Positions 7,184 to 15,029 are shown, counted from the stretch's first letter. The stretch: DNA of 32,585 nt from Nocardioides sp. 1609 (GCF_004522105.1 NZ_SPUJ01000012.1:1-32585), one strand, 5' to 3'. The notes: generated from the letters alone by a model not told the origin. Made by a program: numbers and translations.

Positions 7184-8366
7184 GGGCGAGTCCGGAGCAC
7201 CACGCGACCAGGGCGTCCCACTGGGCGCCGAGGCGGTGCTCGTCGCTGTCGACCGGGTCCTTGAAGAAGAACCCGAGCGCGGACTGCGGACCGGTGCGGC
7301 CGGCCTCGTGGGCGCGGGCGGTGAGCCGCGCGAGGTCGAGCACGAGCGGCGCCGCCAGCGCGGAGTCGCAGCCGGACCAGGTGAACTGCAGGCTCATCCG
7401 GACCCCGAGGAAGCCCTCGAACGAGACGTGGTCCATCGCGGTCTTCCAGTCGCCGAGGTCGGGGACGTTGTCGATGTGCATGGGACCGTCGACCTCGTGG
7501 CCGAGCATCGCCTCGAGACCGTTGCGCTTCGAGTCGATCTTGCTGGCAGCGGCGGCGGGGTCGGCCAGTGTCGCTCCGTCCCCGCCGCCGAGCATGTTGT
7601 ACGACGCCCACGAGCGCACCTTGAGCGCGCGGGTGGCGAACATCGGCGCCAGTGCCGACTTCACGAGCGTCTCACCGGTCTTGCCGTCGCTGCCGGCCCA
7701 CGGGACGCCGGCCCGCTCGGCCGCCTGGGCCAGGGCGGGCAGCCGCGAACCGGGGCTGGGGGTGAAGGAGACGTAGGAGCAGCCGGCCCGGTAGGCGGCC
7801 AGCGCGTAGACCGACGACAGCGGCAGCGGGCTCTCGCCGGCGGCGAGCGCGGACTCGAGGACCGCGAGGTCGCCCAGCGGGCCGTCGGCGGCGACCGCGC
7901 CGGCCGGGGGCTCGGTGCTCGCGACGTCGACCACGACCACCCGGTCGAGGCCCTCGGCGGTGCGGAACGCGGTCAGGTCGTCACGGAGCCGGTCGACCGC
8001 GACGCCCTGCGGCTCACCGGTGGCGGGGTCGAGGCCGTGGCGGATCCGTCGGTCGACGGCCTCCAGCTCCTCGGCCAGCAGCGGCAGCAGGCGCGCCGGC
8101 AGGACGCCGCCCTGGACCAGCTGCTCGGCCCGCTTGGCCAGCGGCTGCGTCGCCACGTCGTGGCCGCCGAAGACCAGCCCGGCGATCTCGGGCAGCCCGG
8201 AGACCGCCACCTCGGGGAACTGCGAGACCAGCCCGACGCTGTCGGTCAGCCCGGCGCGCAGCGCCAGGGCGCCGACCACGGTCGTGGTGGCCACCGAGCC
8301 TCGCGCGCCGACCAGCCAGATCCCCGTCCGGGTCGGCGTGGTGGTCCCGGCGTCGTCGATCGTCAT
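7176..8366 (-). CDS. Inositol-3-phosphate synthase-like NAD-dependent cyclase
   Basis: A 396-residue protein of the myo-inositol-1-phosphate synthase family. A Rossmann nucleotide loop GARGSVATT (20-28) is followed by family motifs GSDGKTGETLVKS (225-237), SYNMLGGGDG (255-264), SKIDSK (275-280) and DLGDWK (303-308), which carry the catalytic-type lysines. The family turns glucose-6-phosphate into inositol-3-phosphate with NAD. The unusual loop, and FTPSPGS where relatives have 'FVNGSPQ', mark a divergent branch. It heads the ebo operon in place of the dehydroquinate-synthase-like EboD. The ATG at 8366 has a GGGAGA ribosome site eight bases before it. An in-frame GTG at 8450, almost exactly at the predicted transcription start, would add 28 residues encoded across a hairpin; I consider it less likely. 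Confidence 0.85.
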   Translation of the reverse strand: MTIDDAGTTTPTRTGIWLVGARGSVATTTVVGALALRAGLTDSVGLVSQFPEVAVSGLPEIAGLVFGGHDVATQPLAKRAEQLVQGGVLPARLLPLLAEELEAVDRRIRHGLDPATGEPQGVAVDRLRDDLTAFRTAEGLDRVVVVDVASTEPPAGAVAADGPLGDLAVLESALAAGESPLPLSSVYALAAYRAGCSYVSFTPSPGSRLPALAQAAERAGVPWAGSDGKTGETLVKSALAPMFATRALKVRSWASYNMLGGGDGATLADPAAAASKIDSKRNGLEAMLGHEVDGPMHIDNVPDLGDWKTAMDHVSFEGFLGVRMSLQFTWSGCDSALAAPLVLDLARLTARAHEAGRTGPQSALGFFFKDPVDSDEHRLGAQWDALVAWCSGLARG

Positions 8367-8401
8367 GATGCTCGTCTCCCGAGTCGCGGTGGGTCGTGCG
8401 G

Positions 8402-8427
8402 GCTCGTCCGGACAGGCCCGGACGAGC
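8402..8427 (-). promoter_or_regulatory. Leader hairpin of the ebo-type operon
   Basis: A perfect inverted repeat has arms GCTCGTCCGG (8402-8411) and CCGGACGAGC (8418-8427) with a six-base loop. It lies between the predicted promoter and the cyclase start, about 36 bases before the ATG. It is followed by the ribosome site rather than a T-run, so it could be an operator, an mRNA-stability hairpin or part of an attenuator. Confidence 0.5.
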
Positions 8428-8455
8428 GCACCGCCGGTGATGGCAGTCACAACCG

Positions 8456-8484
8456 AAGTTACGAGCCTTTCGTGTCGGGGTCAA
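8456..8484 (-). promoter_or_regulatory. Sigma-70-type promoter of the ebo-type operon
   Basis: On the minus strand TTGACC (8484-8479) and TAACTT (8461-8456) are separated by exactly 17 bases, a near-consensus housekeeping promoter. It sits in a locally AT-richer patch (about 8450-8520) of an otherwise GC-rich window. Predicted initiation is near 8450, giving an 80-85 base leader to the ATG at 8366. The rest of the 8485-8647 gap shows no gene that I can support. Confidence 0.6.
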
Positions 8485-8647
8485 GCAAAAGTGGGCGCGT
8501 TGCGAAGCAAATCTGAGGAGCCCCGACCGCGCCGGAACCACGGTCGTGGACGGGGGGCTGACCGAACGGTCCGTCGGTCGCCGGCCGGCGCCCCACGGGG
8601 ACCTGGACGCCGGTGCTCGCCGGGCCCCCCGCCTCGCCCGTCGGCGG

Positions 8648-9226
8648 TCAGGCGGGCGCCGCGTCCGGGTCCCGCGGCAGGGGCCGCCACTCGCGCCGGA
8701 GCAGGCCGAAGACCCAGGAGTCGGACACGTCGCCGTCCACGACGCAGTCCTCGCGCAGCGTGCCCTCGCGGCGGAAGCCGACCTTCTCCAGGACACGGGC
8801 CGAGGCCAGGTTGCGGGTGTCGGTCTCGGCCTGGACCCGGTTCAGGTCCACCGTGGCGAAGGCCCAGGCGAGCACGGCGCGGGCGGCCTCGGTCGCGTAG
8901 CCGTGACCCCACGCCGGGGCGTCGAGGCAGTAGCCCAGCGACGCGCTGCGGTGCTCGGGGTTCCAGCGGGTCAGGCCGCACCAGCCGAGGAAGGCCCCGT
9001 CGGCGGTCCGCTCCAGGACCAGGCGCGCGCCGGTGCCGTCGTCCGCGAGCTGGCGGCAGGCCGCGATGAACCGCTCGGCGCGGGTGCGGTCGGTCCAGGG
9101 CGGCGCGTCCCAGTAGCGCAGCACGTGGGCGTCGCTGTGGAGCGCGAAAAGGGCGTCGGCGTCCGCGTCGGCGAACGGCCGCAGCCGCAGGCGCGCGGTC
9201 TGCAGGGTGGGGGTGGGCAGGGACAT
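8648..9226 (-). CDS. GNAT N-acetyltransferase (RimJ/RimL type)
   Basis: A 192-residue acetyltransferase. It starts with the typical TLQTARLRLRPFADADADAL, continues with LGYCLDAPAWGHGYATEA (the acetyl-CoA loop in its Q/R-x-x-G-x-G/A variant, here AWGHGYA), then VQAETDTRNLASARVLEKVGFRREG, the hallmark of ribosomal-protein/small-molecule N-acetyltransferases. It transfers acetyl from acetyl-CoA to an amine; the substrate is unknown. It lies 82 bp downstream of an unknown gene on the same strand. A short tail rich in Pro, Asp and Ala ends the protein. Confidence 0.88.
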   Translation of the reverse strand: MSLPTPTLQTARLRLRPFADADADALFALHSDAHVLRYWDAPPWTDRTRAERFIAACRQLADDGTGARLVLERTADGAFLGWCGLTRWNPEHRSASLGYCLDAPAWGHGYATEAARAVLAWAFATVDLNRVQAETDTRNLASARVLEKVGFRREGTLREDCVVDGDVSDSWVFGLLRREWRPLPRDPDAAPA

Positions 9227-9308
9227 GGCGCCATGCTGCCCGGTCGCGCGTCGTCCCCCGGGTCGGCCCGGGCGTTCGTCGTCCGCCGGCCGCCGGCGGG
9301 ACGGACCC

Positions 9309-10310
9309 TCAGGCTCGCTCGTCCCGGGCCGGTGCGACCTCGGTCCACGCCCACCACGGGTAGTGGTACTCGCCCTGCTCCACCTGGAACCGCGCGCCGC
9401 AGTCGCGGCACTCGCAGATCCGGTCGGGCACCCACTGGCGGTCGTTGGGGACCGTCCCCACGACCGTGACGTGCCCCCGTGCCGCCTCCTTCCCGGGGTC
9501 GTAGAACTGGTGGTCGGGGTAGGCGCCGCACAGGCAGGTGCCCGACCCGAAGCGCTCGATCCGGACCAGGGCGTGGTCGAGGTGCCACCGGTTCGACGCG
9601 AGCGCCCCGCCGAGGTCGACGTCCGCGGTCGCCGTCCGGATCGCGGCGGACGCGCCGACCAGCGGCGTCAGGACCTCGGGGTCGCGTGTCCTCACCACCG
9701 CCCACACCGCCGGCAGGATGCGGTCCTTCTCCCCGGACAGGAGGTCGGCCACCAGGGGGGAGCGCAGGGCGGTCTCCTCGGCCCCCGGACCGGTCAGCCA
9801 CTGCACCGGCAGCACGAGGACCGCGGCCCTGGCGGGCTCCCCGGCAGCGGTGGAGCCGACGACGAGCACCACGGCGTCGTCGCCGCGGCGCCACCAGGCG
9901 GCGTCCTGCGCGTCGAGCGAGCGCACCAGGCTCGCGGGCGCGCTGCGCCGGTCGTACGACGCGGGGTCGGTGCCGGCGTCGTCGGTGAAGCGCGTCGCGT
10001 CGAAGCGGTAGCGGGTGACCCACCGTCGGTCGGCCAGGGAGGTGATCGCCGACGTGTACGACGCGAGGGCGGCCGCGTCCGACGTGGCGGCGAGCGGGAG
10101 CACGTGCGCGAGGTAGCTCGTCCGACCCTCCAGCCCGTCGATCTCCCAGGTGAGCCAGTCGTCGCCCTCGGGCCACGGCAGGCGGGTCATCTGCTCGACC
10201 ACGGCCAGCACCTGCTCCGGGCCGGCCCCGGCGATCTGGTCCGTCACGGCGCCGGGCGGCGGTGGACCGCCGGCTCGACGTGCTGGTCCTCGCTGCTGCT
10301 CATCGCGCAC
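9309..10310 (-). CDS. Unknown protein with C-terminal cysteine pairs
   Basis: A protein of about 333 residues that I do not recognise. The N-terminal part is mixed alpha/beta with several Trp residues and no signal peptide. The last 70 residues hold GTCLCGAYPDHQF (CxC) and ICECRDCGARF (CxCxxC), which look like a small zinc ribbon or metal-binding module, followed by a Trp/Tyr-rich end. The start is uncertain: GTG at 10310 is the farthest plausible one, while GTG at 10247 (reading VTDQIAG) gives 312 residues. Neither has a clear ribosome site. Upstream in-frame codons to 10472 overlap the divergent gene and look non-coding. Confidence 0.65.
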   Translation of the reverse strand: MRDEQQRGPARRAGGPPPPGAVTDQIAGAGPEQVLAVVEQMTRLPWPEGDDWLTWEIDGLEGRTSYLAHVLPLAATSDAAALASYTSAITSLADRRWVTRYRFDATRFTDDAGTDPASYDRRSAPASLVRSLDAQDAAWWRRGDDAVVLVVGSTAAGEPARAAVLVLPVQWLTGPGAEETALRSPLVADLLSGEKDRILPAVWAVVRTRDPEVLTPLVGASAAIRTATADVDLGGALASNRWHLDHALVRIERFGSGTCLCGAYPDHQFYDPGKEAARGHVTVVGTVPNDRQWVPDRICECRDCGARFQVEQGEYHYPWWAWTEVAPARDERA

Positions 10311-10366
10311 CAGTGTGCCCGACCCGTGCCTCTCCGCCGGGTGCCCAACCTCACGCGGCCGAACCC

Positions 10367-10380
10367 TTGGATCGATCCAA
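10367..10380. promoter_or_regulatory. Perfect 14-bp palindrome TTGGATCGATCCAA overlapping a promoter
   Basis: A perfect dyad with a central CG, the architecture of LacI-family operators. Its left part (TTGGAT, 10367-10372) can serve as a -35 box, with CACACT (10390-10395) 17 bases downstream as a -10 box for the small plus-strand gene at 10435. Binding there would block transcription. The regulator is not encoded nearby. Confidence 0.45.
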
Positions 10381-10434
10381 CGGCGCCGCCACACTGGAGG
10401 GAAGGCACCAACCCGACTTCCCCAGGAACCCGCC

Positions 10435-10710
10435 ATGACCCAGCAGACCCGTCTGATCGACGAGCTCAACACCCTCCACGCCGCCTACGTCGAGTCCATC
10501 AACGCAGCCGTCGCGGCCGACGACCTGTCCCGCGCCTCCGACCTCGCCGCCGAGTACGACCGCGACGCGATCATGCTCATGGCCGAGCGCGAGGGTCGCC
10601 AGGACCTGCTCGCCCACTTCGGCCTCGACCAGGACGGCCGCCGTCTCATCGCGCACGCCACCCCCCTGCGCGACCTCGTCAAGCGCGTGGCCGCGCTCCG
10701 CGCCGCCTGA
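10435..10710 (+). CDS. Small helical protein of unknown function
   Basis: A 91-residue acidic protein. Predicted helices run over LIDELNTLHAAYVESINAAV, DLSRASDLAAEYDRDAIMLM and TPLRDLVKRVAALRA, with no transmembrane segment and no Cys. I do not recognise a domain. Coding character is supported by strong C/G third-position bias, an ATG with a weak AGGAAC site eight bases upstream, and the operator-bearing promoter in front. It stands alone between divergent and co-directional neighbours. Confidence 0.7.
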   Translation: MTQQTRLIDELNTLHAAYVESINAAVAADDLSRASDLAAEYDRDAIMLMAEREGRQDLLAHFGLDQDGRRLIAHATPLRDLVKRVAALRAA

Positions 10711-10804
10711 CCTGACGTCCCGACCTCGACGACCCGGCGCCGCGGGCCGCCCGTGCTGCGACGGTCGCGAGGTACCGCCCGGGTGCGGCTGCTAGGAAGA
10801 GGGG

Positions 10805-11767
10805 GTGAGCCTCTCCCCACTCGACCTCGGTTCGGTTCGCACACCTGTCGAGGTCGCCGACCGGTTGAGCGACGCGATCGGTCTGGGACCCGGCGACCTG
10901 CTCGTGAAGCGTGACGACCTCCTCGGCCCGGGCGGGGGCGGCAACAAGATCCGCAAGCTGGAGTGGACGTGCGCCGAGGCTCTCGCGGTCGGCGCCGACA
11001 CGCTCGTGACCAGCGGTGCGGCGCAGAGCAACCACGCACGTCTCACCGCCGCCGCCGGTGCTCGACTCGGGCTGCGCGTCGTCCTCGTCCTGGCCGGCAG
11101 GCCCGACGACGACGCCCAGGGGAACCTCCTGCTCGACGCCCTGTTCGGCGCCCGCGTCGTGTGGGCCGGGGACGTCGACGCTCCGGGGCTCCGGGCGGCC
11201 GCAGATCTGGTCCTCGCCGACCTGCGGAGCGAGGGCGCGACGCCCTTCCTCGTCCCGTTCGGCGGGTCGAGCCCCAGCAGCGTCCGCGGGTACGCGGATG
11301 CCGGGGCCGAGCTGGCCGAGCAGGTCCCGGACGTGCGTCACGTCGTGGTCGCGCTCGGTTCGGGGGGCACGATGGCCGGGCTGGTCTCGACCCTCGGCGC
11401 CGAGCGGGTCTTGGGCATCCACTGCGGCGCGGTGCCGGACCCCCGCTCCGCAGTCGCCGGGCTGCTGCTCGACCGCCCGGTCGCCCGGGACTCGCTCCGC
11501 ATCCGCACCGACCAGGTCGGTACGTCCTACGGCGACCTGGCCGAACCCGCCTGGCGGGCCGTGCTGCTGGCCGGGCGCACCGAGGGTCTGGTCCTCGAGC
11601 CCACCTACACCGGCCGCGCCCTGGCCGGGCTCGTAGCGGCGGTCCGTGACGGCGACGTCCGACGGGGCGAGCGCACCGTCCTGGTCCACACCGGAGGGCT
11701 GCCCGGGCTGTTCGGGCACCACGAGGCGCGACGTCGTCTCCGCGAGCTCGCCCGGAACGGCGGGTAG
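10805..11767 (+). CDS. PLP-dependent ACC deaminase / D-cysteine desulfhydrase family protein
   Basis: A 320-residue fold-type II PLP enzyme. The cofactor lysine sits in GGNKIRKLE (K48). SGAAQSNHARLTAAAG (70-85) is the family signature with the Ser-Asn-His that contacts the substrate carboxylate. SGGTMAGL is the phosphate-binding loop, and VLVHTGGLPGLF is the typical end. Members deaminate 1-aminocyclopropane-1-carboxylate or remove sulfide from D-cysteine; the sequence alone does not settle which. The GTG start lies six bases after TAGGAA (10793-10798), so the transcript may be nearly leaderless, although AGGAAGAGG could also serve as a ribosome site. Confidence 0.87.
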   Translation: MSLSPLDLGSVRTPVEVADRLSDAIGLGPGDLLVKRDDLLGPGGGGNKIRKLEWTCAEALAVGADTLVTSGAAQSNHARLTAAAGARLGLRVVLVLAGRPDDDAQGNLLLDALFGARVVWAGDVDAPGLRAAADLVLADLRSEGATPFLVPFGGSSPSSVRGYADAGAELAEQVPDVRHVVVALGSGGTMAGLVSTLGAERVLGIHCGAVPDPRSAVAGLLLDRPVARDSLRIRTDQVGTSYGDLAEPAWRAVLLAGRTEGLVLEPTYTGRALAGLVAAVRDGDVRRGERTVLVHTGGLPGLFGHHEARRRLRELARNGG

Positions 11768-11826
11768 GAGCAGGCCCATCCTGGGTACCGGAGGCCACGC
11801 CCCCCGCCTCACGTGACGAGACACCG

Positions 11827-13005
11827 ATGACTGCTCTGCAACGCAAGCCCCACAACCAGGTCGCGCACCTCACCGCCGACGACATCGAGGCGATCGAGGC
11901 CGAGCTCGACGCCCTGCGCCAGGACGTCCTCGAGGGGCGCGGTGCCCGCGACGCCGCCTACATCCGCCGGGTGATCGGAGCGCAGCGCGCGCTGGAGCTT
12001 GGCTCCCGCGTCCTGCTGCTGGCCGGCCGGTACCGGCCGGCCTGGTTGCTGGGGACCGGCTGCCTGGCGCTGGCGAAGGTCCTCGACAACATGGAGATCG
12101 GGCACAACGTCCTGCACGGGCAGTGGGACTGGATGCGCGACCCCAAGATCCACTCCAGCACCTGGGAGTGGGACTACTCCTCACCACCCGAGCAGTGGAA
12201 GCAGGCGCACAACCAGGAGCACCACGTCTACACCAACATCCTGGGCAAGGACAACGACCTCGGCTACGGCATCCTCCGCGTCGACGAGGACCAGCCCTGG
12301 CGCCCGCGCCACCTGGCCCAGCCGGCGTTGAACCTGCTGAACGCCTGCTTCTTCGAGTACGGCATCGCCCTGTACGACCTGGGCGTCGGGCAGGCGCTCC
12401 GCTCGGGCACGGGGTTCTCCCCCGAGCTCCGGGAGCGGGCAGGCGTGGCCCTGGCCCGGGCCCGGCGACAGGCGGTGAAGGACTTCGTGATCCATCCCCT
12501 GCTGGCCGGTCCCGGGTGGCGCGCGACCCTCACCGCCAACCTGACCGCGAACCTCCTGCGGAACGTGTGGAGCCACTCCATCATCATGTGCGGCCACTTC
12601 CCCGAGGGGGTCGAGACGTTCGAGCAGGACTCCCTGGCACCCGACGAGAGCAGGGGCGAGTGGTACCTGCGCCAGATGCTCGGCTCGGCCAACATCAGCG
12701 GCCCCCCGGTCCTGCACCTGCTCGCCGGGAACCTCTCGCACCAGATCGAGCACCACCTCTTCCCCGACTTGCCCAGCAACCGCTACCAGCAGATCGCGCC
12801 GGCGGTGCGGGCGGTGATGGAGCGCCACGGGCTGCGCTACCACAGCGCGTCCCTGCCGCGTCAGGTCGGCAGCGCCTGGCACAAGGTCCTGCGACTCGCG
12901 CTCCCGAACGGCTGGCTGGCCGCGACCACCGCGCGCGCCCACCGGGGCGACGCCGAGGACGGGGTGGGCATCCGCCGTCGGGGACGCGGCACCCTCCGCA
13001 GGTGA
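11827..13005 (+). CDS. Membrane fatty acid desaturase (acyl-CoA/acyl-lipid type)
   Basis: A 392-residue integral-membrane di-iron desaturase. All three His boxes are present: GHNVLHG (92-98, HxxxH), HNQEHH (128-133) and QIEHH (306-310). A hydrophobic stretch precedes the first box (about 62-84), and more hydrophobic segments lie at 164-190 and 240-257. The QIEHH form resembles the linoleoyl-CoA/DesA3 group, which inserts a double bond into long-chain acyl groups using oxygen and an electron carrier. The stop overlaps the GTG of the next gene by three of four bases (GTGA), so it is coupled to an ATP-grasp ligase, an unusual partner. Confidence 0.9.
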   Translation: MTALQRKPHNQVAHLTADDIEAIEAELDALRQDVLEGRGARDAAYIRRVIGAQRALELGSRVLLLAGRYRPAWLLGTGCLALAKVLDNMEIGHNVLHGQWDWMRDPKIHSSTWEWDYSSPPEQWKQAHNQEHHVYTNILGKDNDLGYGILRVDEDQPWRPRHLAQPALNLLNACFFEYGIALYDLGVGQALRSGTGFSPELRERAGVALARARRQAVKDFVIHPLLAGPGWRATLTANLTANLLRNVWSHSIIMCGHFPEGVETFEQDSLAPDESRGEWYLRQMLGSANISGPPVLHLLAGNLSHQIEHHLFPDLPSNRYQQIAPAVRAVMERHGLRYHSASLPRQVGSAWHKVLRLALPNGWLAATTARAHRGDAEDGVGIRRRGRGTLRR

Positions 13006-13928
13006 TCGAACCGTCGCCGTGGGAGCTTCCGCCACCTCGCGGTCCGCGCCGGCGGGAGACCAGCACGGCGGTCCGCTGGTGGCGGCTGTGGCGCACCCGC
13101 CGCCCGCGCACCTTCAGCGAGAAGGTGCGCTACAAGATGATCCGGGATCACCGGGCGCTCATGGTCACCCTGGCCGACAAGGTCGCCGTGCGGGACCACG
13201 TCGCGGCCCTGGTGGGCGAGGACGTCCTGCCGCGGGCCCTCCACGTCCTGGACGACCCCGCCGCCCTCGCCCGGGTGGACCTGCCGGAGGCGTTCGTCCT
13301 GAAGCCGGCCCACGGGAGCGGCGCCGCCGTCATCGTCTCCCCCACCGCCCCCGCCGAGGCGCGGCTGCCGGAACCGAGGTACGCCTGGGTCTACCGTCAC
13401 GTCCGTCCCGAGCACGCACCGGTCGACCACCTCGCCGCGATCGGCCGGGCCTGGGCGACGCAGCTGTACGGCCAGGGCCCCAACCGGGAGTGGGCCTACA
13501 GCCGCGTGCCTCGTCGCGTCCTGGTCGAGGAGTTCCTGGCGGGCCGCGACGACGACGTCCCCGACGACTACAAGTTCTTCGTCTTCCACGGGGTCTGCCA
13601 CTACGTCCAGCTCGACCGCGGTCGCTTCCGGGACCGCACGCAGGACTTCTACACCCGTGCCTGGGAGCACCTGCCGCTCAACGGCGGTCATCCGTGGGCC
13701 GTGCCACCGATCGGTCCCCCCGCACGCCTCGCCGAGATGCTCGACCTCGCCGAGCGGCTGGGCGCCGGCACCGACTTCGTCCGGGTCGACCTGTACGCGC
13801 TCGCCGACCGGGTCGTCTTTGGGGAACTGACCAGCCTCCCCGCCGGCGGGGACAGCCCCTTCGACCCCGCCGGCTACGACCTGGAGTTCGGAAGCCACTG
13901 GCAGGTCCCGGCGCGCTACCGGTCCTGA
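13002..13928 (+). CDS. TupA-like ATP-grasp amide ligase family protein
   Basis: A 308-residue protein matching the TupA-like ATP-grasp group. TFSEKVRYKMIRDHRALMV (37-55) and LADKVAVRDHV (58-68) are the typical N-terminal motifs. AFVLKPAHGSGAAVIV (97-112) holds the ATP-contacting Lys and glycine loop, and PDDYKFFVFHG with VRVDLYA and a late GELT correspond to the Mg/ATP site. ATP-grasp enzymes join a carboxylate to an amine through an acyl phosphate. TupA itself acts in teichuronopeptide synthesis in bacilli, but here the partner is a desaturase, so the substrate is open. The GTG start overlaps the desaturase stop. Confidence 0.8.
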   Translation: MIEPSPWELPPPRGPRRRETSTAVRWWRLWRTRRPRTFSEKVRYKMIRDHRALMVTLADKVAVRDHVAALVGEDVLPRALHVLDDPAALARVDLPEAFVLKPAHGSGAAVIVSPTAPAEARLPEPRYAWVYRHVRPEHAPVDHLAAIGRAWATQLYGQGPNREWAYSRVPRRVLVEEFLAGRDDDVPDDYKFFVFHGVCHYVQLDRGRFRDRTQDFYTRAWEHLPLNGGHPWAVPPIGPPARLAEMLDLAERLGAGTDFVRVDLYALADRVVFGELTSLPAGGDSPFDPAGYDLEFGSHWQVPARYRS

Positions 13929-14008
13929 CCGCGCGCGCACAGCCACCGGGCAGCCACCGGACCTGCCGAGCACGCGGTGGTGGCTGAAGCGCCCCGTCCT
14001 GGGCACCG

Positions 14009-14968
14009 GTGATCATGGGTGTCTCCGCTGCGCTGTCCGAGCACGACCCTCCGGTCCTCGTGGTCACCGGTGGCTCCAGCGGCATCGGCCGGGCCACCGC
14101 CCTCGCCGCGTCGGCGTCGGGGTGGCACGTCGTCCTGGTGGCCCGGGGCCCGGCCGCGCTCCACGAGACGGCGGAGGACTGCCGGGCCCGGGGCGCCGGG
14201 TCGGTCCTCGTCAGGCCGCTGGACGTCGGCGACGACGACGCGGTCGCCGCCATGGTGGCCTCGGTCCTGGAGCGCTACGGACGCCTCGACGCCGTGGTGA
14301 GCTGCGCCGGGGTCGTCGCCTACGGACGCACCGAGTCGGTGCCCGTCGCCGTGTTCGACGCCGTGCTGCGCACCAACCTCACGGGGTCGGTGAACGTGGC
14401 GCGCCACGTCGTGCCGGTGCTGCGTCGCCAGGGCGCCGGGGCGCTGCTGCTGGTGGGCTCGGTCGTCGGCCACCTCGCCGTCCCGTCGATGAGCCCGTAC
14501 GTCCTGAGCAAGTGGGGTGTCCGCGCGCTGGCCCGCCAGCTCTCCGTCGAGAACCGCGATCGCCCCGGTGTCGCGATCGGCTACGTGGCGCCCGGCGGCG
14601 TGGACACCCCCATCTACCGGCAGGCCGCCAACTACGCCGGGTACGCCGGACGTCCACCCCCGCCGGTCTCGAGCCCGGAGCGGGTGGCGCGCCAGGTCCT
14701 GGCCCGGCTCGACCGGCCTCACCGACGCGACCAGCTCGGCCTGACCAACGAGGTGCTCCGACTCGGCTTCTCCTTCCTCCCCGCGGTCTACGACCGGCTG
14801 GTGGGCCCGGCCTTCCCGGTCGGCGCCACCGACCTCACCCGCCCCGTCGCCCCCGGTCCCGGCAACGTCCTGGCTCCCCGGGAGGACCACGACCGGCTGC
14901 ACGGCGGGTACCGCAGCGCCGCGGGTCGGGTGCTGGCGAACCTCCGGCAGCAACGCAGCCAGCGCTGA
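14009..14968 (+). CDS. Short-chain dehydrogenase/reductase
   Basis: A 319-residue classical SDR. TGGSSGIGR (20-28) binds NAD(P), SCAG replaces the usual NAG (98-101), and the catalytic Ser (S151 in VGSVVG), Tyr and Lys (YVLSK, Y164/K168) are all present. An unusually long C-terminal part after residue 230 contains a hydrophobic segment (EVLRLGFSFLPAVYDRLVG) that may contact membranes. The GTG at 14009 is followed by an ATG at 14015, either of which could start. It lies 80 bp after the ATP-grasp gene and probably belongs to the same lipid-related cluster. Confidence 0.87.
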   Translation: MIMGVSAALSEHDPPVLVVTGGSSGIGRATALAASASGWHVVLVARGPAALHETAEDCRARGAGSVLVRPLDVGDDDAVAAMVASVLERYGRLDAVVSCAGVVAYGRTESVPVAVFDAVLRTNLTGSVNVARHVVPVLRRQGAGALLLVGSVVGHLAVPSMSPYVLSKWGVRALARQLSVENRDRPGVAIGYVAPGGVDTPIYRQAANYAGYAGRPPPPVSSPERVARQVLARLDRPHRRDQLGLTNEVLRLGFSFLPAVYDRLVGPAFPVGATDLTRPVAPGPGNVLAPREDHDRLHGGYRSAAGRVLANLRQQRSQR

Positions 14969-15010
14969 CACGGCGGGGGACCCAGGGGCCGCCACCCCGC
15001 CCGGGCCGGC

Positions 15011-15027
15011 CGGGGGTCGCGCCCCCG
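15011..15027. terminator. Hairpin between convergent genes
   Basis: CGGGGG (15011-15016) pairs with CCCCCG (15022-15027) around a five-base loop, between the SDR end and the lipoprotein end. It has no T-run; this would suit a weak bidirectional terminator. Confidence 0.35.
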
Positions 15028-15029
15028 CA

